A stretch of 24,825 nucleotides of DNA from DATLBA01 sp035527275 (GCA_035527275.1 DATLBA010000065.1:1-24825); one strand, 5' to 3'. Shown: positions 14,152-21,406, counted from the first letter of the stretch. Translations and numbers: made by a program. Notes: generated by a model not told the origin, from the letters alone.

Positions 14152-15657
14152 ATGGGAGGCAAAAAGAAACTGACAACCGCCTCAGGGATGCCGGTCGACA
14201 ACGACCTGAACACCCTGACCGCCGGCCCCCGGGGGCCGGCCCTGATGCAGGACGTGCACCTGATGGAGAAACTCGCCCACTTCAACCGCGAGCGCATCCC
14301 CGAGCGCGTCGTGCATGCCAAGGGGACCGGGGCCCACGGCGTGTTCGAGTGCACGGCCGACATGTCGAAGTACACTCGGGCCGGGTTCCTCTCCCAGGTG
14401 GGCAAGAAGACTGAGGTGTTTGCCCGGTTCTCGACGGTCGGCGGAGAGAAAGGTTCGGCCGACGCTGCCCGCGATCCCCGGGGATTCGCGATCAAGTTCT
14501 ACACGGAGGAAGGCAACTACGACATGACCGGCAACAACACGCCGGTCTTCTTCATCCGGGACCCGCTGAAGTTCCCCGACTTCATCCACACCCAAAAGCG
14601 CAACCCCGCCACCAACGCCCCCGACCCCGACATGTTCTGGGACTTTCTGTCCCTGACGCCTGAATCGATCCACCAGGTGACGATCCTCTTCTCCGACCGC
14701 GGCACGCCCCGAAATCACCGCCACATGAACGGCTACAGCAGCCACACGTTCAAGTGGTATAACGCCAAGGGCGACATCTTCTGGGTGCAATACCACTTCA
14801 AGACCGAGCAGGGCATCCAAAACCTCACGCGCGAGGAGGCCACGCGCCTCGCCGGCGAGGACCCCAACCACGCCACCACCGATTTGTACCGCGCCATTGA
14901 GAAGGGCGAGTTCCCCGCCTGGCGCGTCTGCGTCCAGATCATGCCCGCCAGGGACGCCAAAACCTACCGCTGGAACATCTTGGACATCACAAAGGTCTGG
15001 CCGCACAAGGACTACCCGCTCATCGAGATCGGCCGGATGACGCTCAACCGCAACCCCGCCAACTACTTCGCCGAGGTCGAGCAGGCGGCCTTCAGCCCGG
15101 GGAACTTCGTGCCCGGCATCGCGGCGTCGCCCGACAAGATGCTCCAGGCCCGCGTCATCTCCTACCACGACGCCCACCTCCACCGCCTGGGGCCGAACTA
15201 CCAACTCCTGCCCATCAACGCCCCCAAAGCGTGCAAGGCCGACAACTACCAGCGCGACGGGTCCATGCGGCTGGACGAGAATGGCGGCGGGCCGAACTAC
15301 TGGCCCAACTCCATGGGTGGCCCGGCGCCCGACCCCGCCTTCGCCGAGCCGCCCATCGACCTGGAGGGCCAGGCCGCACGGCATCCCCAGGAACTGACCG
15401 ACGACGACTTTTTCCAGCCCGGCGAACTCTACCGACGCGTTATGACCGACACGGATCGTGAGCACCTGGTCGGCAACATTGTCGCCCACTTGGGCAATGC
15501 GCAAAAGCGCATCCAACTCCGCCAGACGGCCCTGTTTTTCAAGGCCGACCCCGATTACGGCCGGCGCGTCGCCAAGGGCCTGGGCTTGGACGCCAAGCAG
15601 GTCGAGAATCTGGCCGCAATGTCCCAGGAAGATCGCGTCAAGGCAACGTCGGCGTGA
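14152..15657 (+). CDS. katA: Monofunctional heme catalase (small-subunit type)
   Basis: Cytoplasmic enzyme dismutating hydrogen peroxide to water and oxygen; 501 residues, normal for the small-subunit clades. The distal heme side has VVHAKGTGAHGVFE (53-66) with catalytic H55 and the asparagine of TGNNTPVFFIRDPLKFPDF (126-144). The central FSDRGTPRNHRHMNGYSSHTF region (180-200) is a strong catalase signature. The proximal ligand is Y338 within RVISYHDAHLHRLG (334-347), where most catalases read R-L-F-S-Y-x-D-T; the I336 and A341 differences are mild oddities. Start ATG 14152 has AAGGAG seven bases upstream; an upstream in-frame ATG at 13990 lies in the repeat and is rejected. A possible promoter is TTGCGG (14099-14104) and TATAGG (14121-14126), but this is weak. 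The gene is bracketed by long direct repeats. Confidence 0.96.
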   Translation: MGGKKKLTTASGMPVDNDLNTLTAGPRGPALMQDVHLMEKLAHFNRERIPERVVHAKGTGAHGVFECTADMSKYTRAGFLSQVGKKTEVFARFSTVGGEKGSADAARDPRGFAIKFYTEEGNYDMTGNNTPVFFIRDPLKFPDFIHTQKRNPATNAPDPDMFWDFLSLTPESIHQVTILFSDRGTPRNHRHMNGYSSHTFKWYNAKGDIFWVQYHFKTEQGIQNLTREEATRLAGEDPNHATTDLYRAIEKGEFPAWRVCVQIMPARDAKTYRWNILDITKVWPHKDYPLIEIGRMTLNRNPANYFAEVEQAAFSPGNFVPGIAASPDKMLQARVISYHDAHLHRLGPNYQLLPINAPKACKADNYQRDGSMRLDENGGGPNYWPNSMGGPAPDPAFAEPPIDLEGQAARHPQELTDDDFFQPGELYRRVMTDTDREHLVGNIVAHLGNAQKRIQLRQTALFFKADPDYGRRVAKGLGLDAKQVENLAAMSQEDRVKATSA

Positions 15658-15698
15658 GCCGCTCCTCCGGGCGACACGCTTGAACGCGGCCCCTCGAC

Positions 15699-15712
15699 CC
15701 CGGCGCGCCGGG
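15699..15712. repeat. CCCGGCGCGCCGGG palindrome
   Basis: A perfect 14-bp palindrome identical to the centre of the 40-bp palindrome at 6460-6499. It lies 42 bases after the catalase stop codon. Confidence 0.75.
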
Positions 15713-15723
15713 ACGAAGGCGGG

Positions 15724-15749
15724 CCGCAATTTTACCCGCCGTAGGCGGG
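15724..15749. repeat. TTTTACCCGCC-gta-GGCGGG element
   Basis: Arms CCCGCC (15735-15740) and GGCGGG (15744-15749) form a tight hairpin preceded by CCGCAATTTTA. The first 18 bases are identical to 13723-13740, and the hairpin matches that at 4111-4126. Confidence 0.7.
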
Positions 15750-15800
15750 CTCCAATCATAAATGTCCTTTCCCTCAGGCACTCAGGCACGCGCTACCCCG

Positions 15801-16034
15801 CTGCCATTTTGGCAGTCCGGGACCGGCGGAGGCATGGAGCAGGGCCAATGGGAAAGGGCGAAACGCGCCCGCGGACGCATGGAGGAGTGCCAATGTGACA
15901 GGGCCAAAAAGGGGGTCCAAAAGCACCAATTCGGGTCCAATTCCGACCAAAAATGGGAAAAAAGTCGAAAAAAGCGCCCGATTCGGCCTTACCTATCTTA
16001 ACGTTCTGGCCCCTGAACCCCCTTGGCGCTAGCG
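15801..16034. repeat. Long direct repeat, right copy (downstream of catalase)
   Basis: This is the same orientation and about the same length as 13839-14071, with an offset of 1962-1963 bases. Differences are few (for example CACCAATTC for CGCCAATTC, CAATTCCGACC for CAATCCCGACC, and TATCTTAACG for CATCTTGACA). The phased A-tracts are conserved at 15949-15953, 15958-15963 and 15968-15973. Together the two copies frame the catalase gene. Confidence 0.9.
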
Positions 16035-16367
16035 CCAAGCCCGATTCGGCCTCCAAAACCGCCCGATTCCGCCCAAATTCCACCCCAAATCGCCCGCCAA
16101 CATATCGGCCATGCGCAATGTGTGTGCGCACCAAACGCCCGCCGGCGGCGCTCCATAGGGCGGGGCGCGGCCTTCGTCACGACCAGCGTCTCCTGCGCTC
16201 CTTTGTCCGCACCACGGGATTACCGGTCCCCTTTCCAAACCGCGGACATTAGAAATACTTTACTCAGTAGCCGTTTTCCCCGGCCACTTTTCACCGGTTT
16301 TTTCCGGAACCGCCTTCTCCCGCCAGGGTTATACCTTATGAAGCCAGTGCTTTGAGAGGGCTTTGCC
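16035..16367. other. Noncoding stretch before the zinc-finger membrane protein gene
   Basis: No credible gene in about 330 bases. The first part continues the repeat style with degenerate GCCCGATTCGGCC/CGCCCGATTCCGCCC units and is C-rich. From about 16230 the composition becomes A/T-richer (GACATTAGAAATACTTTACTC), as expected for a promoter region. A possible ECF-type promoter is listed separately. Confidence 0.5.
16306..16333 (+). promoter_or_regulatory. Possible ECF-sigma-type promoter
   Basis: GGAACC at 16306-16311, a 16-base spacer and GTTATA at 16328-16333 resemble the GGAAC..GTC-type promoters read by extracytoplasmic-function sigma factors. It is 35 bases before the start of an anti-sigma-like gene, which would suit autoregulation. 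A sigma-70-like reading of TATACC is also possible. The hexamer match is partial and the call is weak. Confidence 0.3.
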
Positions 16368-16877
16368 ATGTCGTCGCCTGTGTGCGTGTGGGTCAGGAGC
16401 GTCCTGTCGGCCTATTTGGACGGTGAGTTGAAGCCGTCCACGGCGGCAGCGGTGCGGCGGCACCTGAAACAGTGTGAGTCGTGCAACGCCCATTTCCGCC
16501 TTCTGGAGGCAACCTGGGAGGTGTTGGATACCGCGAAGGCCCCGCCGGTGCGGTCCGGGTTCACCTCGCGCATGATGGCGCGGCTCGTTGAGGAAAAGGA
16601 ACTGGAGCGTCTGGAAGAGCGGCTGCGGTCGCGCCGCCGATTTCGGGGGGTCGTGGCGGCAACGGCGGGGATGGCGGCCGGCCTCCTCGTTGGTCTGGTC
16701 CTGGCCGCCTGGACGGGTTTGCCGGCTGAGCCGACCAGTCCCATTGAGCGCGAAGCCTGTCGCAGCCTCTCGTTCCTGGAGGACGAGGCGCTGTTGGATG
16801 AAATAGCCCTTGTCGGGGTGATGGAACGTCTGGCTTCGGAGTCCGGCCAGGCGGGAGGGATTCTGAGCGGTGAATGA
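16368..16877 (+). CDS. Anti-sigma-type zinc-finger membrane protein (zf-HC2)
   Basis: Protein of 169 residues. The N-terminal cytoplasmic part has LSAYLDGEL (13-21) and RRHLKQCESCNAHF (30-43), the H-x3-C-x2-C zinc site (H32, C36, C39) of anti-sigma factors that hold ECF sigma factors inactive. A basic coiled segment (75-93) leads into one membrane helix, VVAATAGMAAGLLVGLVLAA (95-114), and an outer acidic tail. The start ATG 16368 has GAGAGGG upstream. Such genes normally follow their sigma factor directly; here the upstream neighbour is the repeat zone and catalase, and no sigma gene is in the window. It overlaps the next gene by eight bases, so both act together. Identification as a zf-HC2 protein is good; the partner sigma factor is unknown. 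Confidence 0.8.
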   Translation: MSSPVCVWVRSVLSAYLDGELKPSTAAAVRRHLKQCESCNAHFRLLEATWEVLDTAKAPPVRSGFTSRMMARLVEEKELERLEERLRSRRRFRGVVAATAGMAAGLLVGLVLAAWTGLPAEPTSPIEREACRSLSFLEDEALLDEIALVGVMERLASESGQAGGILSGE

Positions 16878-17424
16878 CCGGCGAGCACAACTCCTGCTGC
16901 TTCAGCGCCGGCGCCGCCGAATGCGCCTGATGGCCGTCTGCTTGGGCACGTCGCTGGTGTGCGGCGTCGTGGCAGGCGTTCTGGCGCCGGAGGTGCTGGT
17001 GGGCGGCGTGTCGCTTCACAATGCGAAGCTGGAGGCCCTCAACCCGGCGTCACACGAATCCGACGCCACCGCCGGGCCCGTCCTGCTCGGTCTGTCGGAG
17101 CGCCTGAACCTCGACCCGCGCGAAGTCCGGGACAACGTCCTGCGATGGGCGTCGATATCGGAGGAGGAACGGCGCTGGTTTGTGGCGAAATATTGGCAAC
17201 TGACGGGGAGGGAGCCCGCCGACCGGGACCGAATCATCGAGCAGTATCAATCTTTCCGGAAAGAGACCGAGGCCCGACGGGCGTTTCTTCGGGACCGCGC
17301 CAAGCGGGTGCGCGACTTCATCGGCCGTCTTAGCCCCCAAGACCAGGCGCTTTTGATGAGCATGAGCGAAGCGGACCGCGCGAAACACCTCCTGGAACTC
17401 TGGCGCCGCGACAGAGAATGGTAA
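16870..17424 (+). CDS. Single-pass membrane protein, DUF3106-like, function unknown
   Basis: Protein of 184 residues starting at GTG 16870, inside the end of the zf-HC2 gene, hence translationally coupled. A basic stretch RRRRRR (13-18) precedes one membrane helix (about 19-40), giving an N-in orientation, with the rest outside. The outer part has two similar segments, WASISEEERRWFVAKYWQL and FIGRLSPQDQALLMSMSEA, resembling the W-x-x-L-S-x-E-Q-R repeats of DUF3106 and related periplasmic heat-stress sensors. Charged residues dominate (coiled-coil character, about 110-165). It may be a sensing or co-anti-sigma subunit beside the zinc-finger protein; that is inference from position. The stop is 11 bases from the convergent ribD stop, leaving no room for a terminator. 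Confidence 0.6.
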   Translation: MNDRRAQLLLLQRRRRRMRLMAVCLGTSLVCGVVAGVLAPEVLVGGVSLHNAKLEALNPASHESDATAGPVLLGLSERLNLDPREVRDNVLRWASISEEERRWFVAKYWQLTGREPADRDRIIEQYQSFRKETEARRAFLRDRAKRVRDFIGRLSPQDQALLMSMSEADRAKHLLELWRRDREW

Positions 17425-17435
17425 AGCGGCGCCGC

Positions 17436-18575
17436 TCAAAACTCCCCCAGGCGCCCTTCAATCAGAAGGTCCGGCCCCACCCGAGATGCCGCGAAGTCCT
17501 TGACCTGAATCGTCTCGGCAAGCGTCCGCGCATCCGGCCCCGTGACCGGTCCAAGCGCCCCCGCGCCGCCGAGGACCTTCGGGCTCACGAAAACCATAAC
17601 CCGGTCCACAAGGCCGGCGGCAAAGAAGGAACCGAAGATGCGAGCCCCGCCCTCGACCAGGACGCGCGACATGCCGCGCCGGCCCAGGTCGCGTAAGACC
17701 GCCTCGAGCGAAACGCCGCCCGGGCCTGCGGGTACGGCAACCGGTTCACATCCGGCCTCCCGAAGAGCCGCTGCGCGGTCCCCTTTGGCCTCCAGCGCTT
17801 CGGCCGTCGTGTAGATGAGGACGGGAACGTCGCCGGCGCTTGCCGCCGGTTCGCGCTTGGGGTCGGTCCCCAGCGTGCTATCCAGCACGATTCGCGTCGG
17901 CTGCCCGCGCTCGGTCAGCGGCTCGACGTGGCGAACGGTGAGCCGAGGCCGGTCCACTTCAACCGTTCGCGCCCCGACCAGAACCCCATCAACGATGCGT
18001 CGAACTTCGTGCACCCGTCGGCGGCTTTCCTCGGAGGAGATCCAGTCCCGATGTACGTCGGGATCGCCCGCGGCGTCGGCCATTCGCCCGTCCAGCGTCA
18101 TCGCCCACTTGGCAATGATGAGCGGCAGGCCGGTCGCCTGGCGCTTGAAGTAGGCGGCGTTGAGGCGGCGGGCCTCTGCCTCTAGAACGCCCGCGCGGAC
18201 CTCCACGCCCGCCTCTTTAAGAACCGCCAGCCCGCGGCCCGCCACCTCGGGAAACGGGTCCGTGACGGCGACGACGACGCGCCGAACGCCGGCCGCCAGA
18301 ATCGCCTCCGTGCACGGCGGCGTCTTGCCGTGGTGGCAGCAGGGCTCGAGGGAGACGAACAGTTCCGCCCCGCGGGCCCGGGGGCCGGCCTGCTCGATCG
18401 CTACGACTTCGGCGTGCGGCCCGCCGAAGCGGGTATGGTACCCCTCGCTGATGACCTTATCGCCCTGGACAAGCACGGCGCCGACCATCGGGTTCGGCGC
18501 GACCCGGCCGAGCCCGGCCGCCGCCAGGTCGAGCGCCCGGCGTATCCAATGCTCATCACGGTCGGGCTGAGCCAT
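17436..18575 (-). CDS. ribD: Riboflavin biosynthesis bifunctional deaminase/reductase RibD
   Basis: Cytoplasmic enzyme of 379 residues that deaminates the pyrimidine intermediate of riboflavin synthesis and then reduces its ribose. Deaminase: APNPMVGAVLV (26-36), the zinc site HAE (54-56) and EPCCHHGKTPPCTEAI (77-92), with C79 and C88. Reductase: IIAKWAMTLDGRMADAAG (153-170), SSEESRRRVHEVR, DGVLVGARTVEVDRP and the C-terminal VLVEGGARIFGSFF. Between G170 and W178 there are seven residues (DPDVHRD), where E. coli RibD has three (ESQ). This loop is encoded by a palindrome of the dispersed TCCCGAT family. The start ATG 18575 has GGGAG six bases upstream and overlaps lspA by 20 bases. It is the last gene of the dksA-lspA-ribD operon. 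Confidence 0.95.
   Translation of the reverse strand: MAQPDRDEHWIRRALDLAAAGLGRVAPNPMVGAVLVQGDKVISEGYHTRFGGPHAEVVAIEQAGPRARGAELFVSLEPCCHHGKTPPCTEAILAAGVRRVVVAVTDPFPEVAGRGLAVLKEAGVEVRAGVLEAEARRLNAAYFKRQATGLPLIIAKWAMTLDGRMADAAGDPDVHRDWISSEESRRRVHEVRRIVDGVLVGARTVEVDRPRLTVRHVEPLTERGQPTRIVLDSTLGTDPKREPAASAGDVPVLIYTTAEALEAKGDRAAALREAGCEPVAVPAGPGGVSLEAVLRDLGRRGMSRVLVEGGARIFGSFFAAGLVDRVMVFVSPKVLGGAGALGPVTGPDARTLAETIQVKDFAASRVGPDLLIEGRLGEF
18046..18063. repeat. TCCCGAT palindromic element inside ribD, copy 4
   Basis: TCCCGATGTACGTCGGGA differs from a perfect palindrome at one base pair only and shares its arms with the intergenic elements at 3955, 13594 and 13656. On the coding strand it supplies codons for D171-D177 of RibD and keeps the frame. 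Confidence 0.75.
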
Positions 18576-19188
18576 GTTGTCGCTCCCGGCGGGCCGTTTC
18601 GCCCTTGGGCTTTGATTTCCTCTCGTCGGGTCCAAACAGGTAAACGAGCGCCACCGCCGCAATCCCCGCCACCAGATACACGTCCGCCAGGTTGAAAACG
18701 TAGGGCCAGGCGAACGTCCGGCCGAAAAGGTTCACGCAGCGCGTAATATGAATAAAGTCACGCACATACCCGAACAGAAGCCGGTCGTAAAGGTTTCCGA
18801 GCGCCCCGGCCAGCACCAGGCCGCACCAGATGTGCGTCCACCGATGTCCGGCAGGCGTCCTGACGAACACGTAGAGAATCAGGATACAGGTGACGAGGGT
18901 GAGCAGAACGGTCACGGCCTGTCCGCCGATGGGGCCGAGCGGCAGGTGGTCGGCGATGTTGAGGCCGAACACGATGCCGGGGTTTCGACTTGTGACCAGG
19001 CGGATCCAGCCGGGAATCAGTTCGTATGCCCGGCCGAGCGCATTCGGTTCGAGCGGCGCGCCGAGACGGCGCCAGGCGAGATACTTGGTGCCGAGGTCCA
19101 GCAGCACGCCTGTCGCGACGGTCAACCAGAGGCGCAAATGGCCGGCGCGGTCGGCTAGAGCGTGCCCTGTTCTTGCTGGCGTTTGCAT
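18556..19188 (-). CDS. lspA: Lipoprotein signal peptidase LspA
   Basis: Integral membrane aspartyl protease that cleaves the signal peptide of diacylglyceryl-modified prolipoproteins. The window itself encodes at least two lipoproteins that would need it. About four membrane segments are visible (20-38, 88-110, 117-135, 160-186). Conserved blocks: TSRNPGIVFGL (67-77), GNLYDRLLFGYVRDFI (131-146) and VFNLADVYLVAG (164-175). D144 and D169 fit the catalytic pair. Total length with the ATG 19188 start is 210 residues, slightly long because of a basic C-terminal tail (KSKPKGETARRERQ). The start is uncertain: the ATG lies 34 bases inside the dksA-like gene without a clear ribosome site, so translation may depend on coupling. 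Confidence 0.92.
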   Translation of the reverse strand: MQTPARTGHALADRAGHLRLWLTVATGVLLDLGTKYLAWRRLGAPLEPNALGRAYELIPGWIRLVTSRNPGIVFGLNIADHLPLGPIGGQAVTVLLTLVTCILILYVFVRTPAGHRWTHIWCGLVLAGALGNLYDRLLFGYVRDFIHITRCVNLFGRTFAWPYVFNLADVYLVAGIAAVALVYLFGPDERKSKPKGETARRERQHGSARP

Positions 19189-19532
19189 TTGATGCAGTAT
19201 TTGGCGTGCGGCTTGGCCTTGAGGCGGGCCGTTGGAATCGGGCAGTTGCACGCGACGCACGTGCCATATTGCTTCTTCTCGATGCGCTGGATGGCTTCGT
19301 CGATTTCGCGAAGGGTCGCCTCTTCCGTTTCGATCAGGCCGAGCGTAAACTCCTGCTCGTAGTTGTCGGAGCCGATGTCGGCCATGTCTTCCGGCATCTT
19401 GCAGAGGTCCCCTGCGGCGTCGTGCCGGTTCTTGCGGAGGGCCACCTGCTCCAGTCCGTTGACGTCTCCGGCGAGGAGACGCCGCTTCTCCAGGAGCACC
19501 TTCTCGAATTGGTGACGTTCTCTTGCCCGCAT
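19155..19532 (-). CDS. DksA/TraR-type zinc-finger protein
   Basis: Small protein of 125 residues. The N-terminal half is helical and charged (RHQFEKVLLEKRRLLAGDVN), then PEDMADIGSDNYEQEFTLGL (47-66), which corresponds to the tip of the DksA coiled coil that reaches into the RNA polymerase secondary channel. The C-terminal four-cysteine zinc finger is YGTCVACNCPIP (89-100) with C92 and C95, and AKYCIKCKRQQE (110-121) with C113 and C116. This is the classical DksA/TraR C4 finger. The start ATG 19532 follows GAGGAGAAGGAAAG. A promoter lies upstream at 19587-19616. It heads an operon with lspA and ribD. Whether it responds to ppGpp or acts as a general regulator cannot be read from sequence. Confidence 0.88.
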   Translation of the reverse strand: MRARERHQFEKVLLEKRRLLAGDVNGLEQVALRKNRHDAAGDLCKMPEDMADIGSDNYEQEFTLGLIETEEATLREIDEAIQRIEKKQYGTCVACNCPIPTARLKAKPHAKYCIKCKRQQEQGTL

Positions 19533-19586
19533 TCGCTCGCTTTCCTTCTCCTCTAGAAGCGTCCAGTCCCTGTCAAGAAGGCCAAT

Positions 19587-19616
19587 AGTATAGGCCCGAG
19601 TTGCGCTGCGTGTCAA
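19587..19616 (-). promoter_or_regulatory. Sigma-70-type promoter of the dksA-lspA-ribD operon
   Basis: On the minus strand, TTGACA (19611-19616) is followed after 18 bases by TATACT (19587-19592). This is a consensus -35 and a near-consensus -10. Transcription should start near 19580, leaving a leader of about 48 bases before the dksA-like ATG. It is the best promoter match in the window. Confidence 0.75.
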
Positions 19617-19678
19617 GCGAAGCAGCGGCTGGGATTTCGGCGAGTGGCCTTTCCTGAACCGTCGGGGGCGCCCGGCGC

Positions 19679-19706
19679 TTGATTTACGCCCGTTGCCGCT
19701 TATGAT
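19679..19706 (+). promoter_or_regulatory. Probable promoter of murI
   Basis: TTGATT (19679-19684), a 16-base spacer and TATGAT (19701-19706) face murI. The leader would be about 46 bases. Each hexamer is one or two bases from consensus. It is divergent from the dksA promoter, and the -35 boxes are about 60 bases apart. Confidence 0.55.
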
Positions 19707-19758
19707 AGCCGCCGCAGAGTAACCGCCGGATTTATATCGGCTGCAAGGGGCCGCGGGC

Positions 19759-20610
19759 ATGAGGCGACCTATTGGAATTTTCGACTCCGGGCTGGGGGGC
19801 CTGACGGTGGTCCGGGCGATCCGCCGCCGGCTCCCCGCCGAATCTGTCGTCTATTTCGGCGACACGGCCCGCGTGCCATACGGCATCAAGAGCCGCCAGA
19901 CTGTGACGCAGTTCGCTGTCGAGGATTGCGAGTTCCTTTGCCGCCATGACCCGAAGTTCATCGTGGTGGCGTGCAACACGGCGAGCGCGGCGGCGCTGCC
20001 CGCCCTGCGGAGTCGGTTCAGTCGGCCGATGTACGGCGTGATAGAGCCGGGGGCGCGCGCCGCAGCCGCGGGCTGGAACGGCCGGCCAATCGGCATCATC
20101 GGAACGGAGGCGACCGTGGCCAGCGGGGCCTACCGAAAGGCCATCGAGCGTCTCCTGCCCACCGCCCAGTTGGTGGAGAAGGCCTGTCCGCTTCTCGTGC
20201 CGCTCGTCGAGGAAGGCCGGTCCGCCGGCGACCCGATTGTCCGCGCCGTTCTGGCGGAATATCTTGAGCCGCTGCGCGAGGCGGGCGTCGGGTCTGTGGT
20301 GCTTGGGTGCACGCATTATCCCCTGCTGAAGCAGGGGATCGCCGAGGTCTTCGGGCCGGGCGTCGCGCTGATTGATTCGGCCGAGGTGGTGGCCGAGGAG
20401 GTCGCCGCGGAACTGGCTCGGGCGGACCTCTTGGCGCCGGACGGCGCGGGCGGCGTTCAATGTTTTGTGAGCGACCATCCGCAGCGCTTTCGCGAGGTCG
20501 GGGCCCGTTTCCTGGGCGAGCCGATCGATTCGGTCACGCTGGTTTCCGCGGAGGTCTTCTTCGGCGACTCCGAGGCGCCCGTTGTGGGGAGCGGATGTGA
20601 TGACCCGTAA
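19759..20610 (+). CDS. murI: Glutamate racemase
   Basis: Cytoplasmic enzyme of 283 residues making D-glutamate for peptidoglycan; cofactor-independent, using two cysteines. PIGIFDSGLGGLTVV (4-18), with D9 and S10, opens the first alpha/beta domain. VYFGDTARVPYG (31-42) follows, then the first catalytic cysteine in VACNTASAAALP (70-81; C72). The second is LGCTHYPLL (182-190; C184), with H186 next to it. The start ATG 19759 has AAGGGG upstream. It overlaps the next gene by 11 bases, and the four genes 19759-23083 run in the same direction. Possession of murI argues for peptidoglycan synthesis in this organism. The last ten residues (EAPVVGSGCDDP) are a non-conserved tail. Confidence 0.96.
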   Translation: MRRPIGIFDSGLGGLTVVRAIRRRLPAESVVYFGDTARVPYGIKSRQTVTQFAVEDCEFLCRHDPKFIVVACNTASAAALPALRSRFSRPMYGVIEPGARAAAAGWNGRPIGIIGTEATVASGAYRKAIERLLPTAQLVEKACPLLVPLVEEGRSAGDPIVRAVLAEYLEPLREAGVGSVVLGCTHYPLLKQGIAEVFGPGVALIDSAEVVAEEVAAELARADLLAPDGAGGVQCFVSDHPQRFREVGARFLGEPIDSVTLVSAEVFFGDSEAPVVGSGCDDP

Positions 20611-21373
20611 GGCAGTCTATATCGCAGCCTTTGCCGCGATCCTCGCCGCCGGTTGTGCGGGCAAAAACCCGTTGCGATGGGTGGCGGAGACCATCATGCC
20701 GGTCTCGCTCGGCGCCCGCGTCGTCCAGTTGGAAAGCGAAGACGCCGACGTGCGGCGCGAGGCCGTCCTGGCCATCGCCTCGAGTGACAAGGTCGAAAGC
20801 GCGCCGGCGCTGGTGCGGCTCCTGTGCGTCGTGGCGCGCACCGACCCCGACGCCATGGTGCGAGCGGGAGCGGCCAGGGCTCTCGGCCGCGTCGAAGGGG
20901 AAGGCGTCGTGGACACGCTCGTTGAGGTCCTGCGAGCCGACCCGAGCGCGTATGTGCGGTCGGATGCGGCAACGGCTCTGGGGCGCAAGGGGGCGCCCGA
21001 AGGGCTGCCGGCGCTCGTCGAGGCCATGCGGAACGAGGCGGACACGGACGTTCGGATTGCGGCCGCCGGCGCGCTGCGCCATTTCAAGGACCGGGCGGCG
21101 GCCGAGGCGCTGATCGCGGGCCTCGAGGATTCCAATGTCGCCCAGGCTCACAAGTGCTGGGAAAGCCTGCGCTACGCGACGGGCCAGGACCTCCCGCGGG
21201 AGCCGGCTTCCTGGAAAGCGTTTTTCGCCTCGGCCGAGGATCCGTTCGCGCGGCACGGGCGGCCGCCTCGCGCCCCGAAGGGAAAGAATCAGCGGCCGGT
21301 GCTGACCAAGACCTTCGGCCAGTTCTTCAGGAACCTGTTCGCCGAAGACGTTCAGAAGGCCGAACTCGAATAG
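20600..21373 (+). CDS. HEAT-repeat lipoprotein
   Basis: Protein of 257 residues starting at ATG 20600, inside the end of murI, with GGGGAG upstream. The signal sequence MTRKAVYIAAFAAILAAGC ends in a lipobox (LAAG-C19), so it is membrane-anchored outside the cytoplasm. At least three HEAT/PBS-like helical repeats follow: DADVRREAVLAIASSD (48-63), DAMVRAGAARALGRVE (84-99), SAYVRSDAATALGRKG (116-131) and DTDVRIAAAGALRHFK (148-163). The closing RYATGQDLPREPASWKAFF (191-209) is a common end of planctomycete HEAT lipoproteins. Such repeats bind protein partners; the partner is unknown. A basic linker (220-232) and a short hydrophobic segment FGQFFRNLF complete it. Confidence 0.82.
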   Translation: MTRKAVYIAAFAAILAAGCAGKNPLRWVAETIMPVSLGARVVQLESEDADVRREAVLAIASSDKVESAPALVRLLCVVARTDPDAMVRAGAARALGRVEGEGVVDTLVEVLRADPSAYVRSDAATALGRKGAPEGLPALVEAMRNEADTDVRIAAAGALRHFKDRAAAEALIAGLEDSNVAQAHKCWESLRYATGQDLPREPASWKAFFASAEDPFARHGRPPRAPKGKNQRPVLTKTFGQFFRNLFAEDVQKAELE

Positions 21374-21406
21374 GTGGCCCTTTCGCGCCCCGCCGGGGAA
21401 CGGTTT

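Larger units (their letters stand above)
15658..15800. other. Short noncoding stretch between katA and the right direct repeat
   Basis: No gene. It contains the palindrome CCCGGCGCGCCGGG (15699-15712), the ACCCGCC..GGCGGG element (15724-15749) and an 8-base tandem CTCAGGCA CTCAGGCA at about 15773-15788. The GC palindromes could serve as the catalase terminator, though no T-run follows directly. Confidence 0.55.

Noticed and set aside
13731..14495. Minus-strand frame open through the left direct repeat, with a similar one at 15793-16134
   Set aside because: The shared residues only reflect the repeated DNA. The frame then runs antisense into katA, and the product is low-complexity (FFDFFPIFGR..) without a recognisable domain.
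13839..16034. A CRISPR array or tandem array
   Set aside because: There are only two long copies 1.96 kb apart with a gene between; no regularly spaced short repeats or spacers are present.
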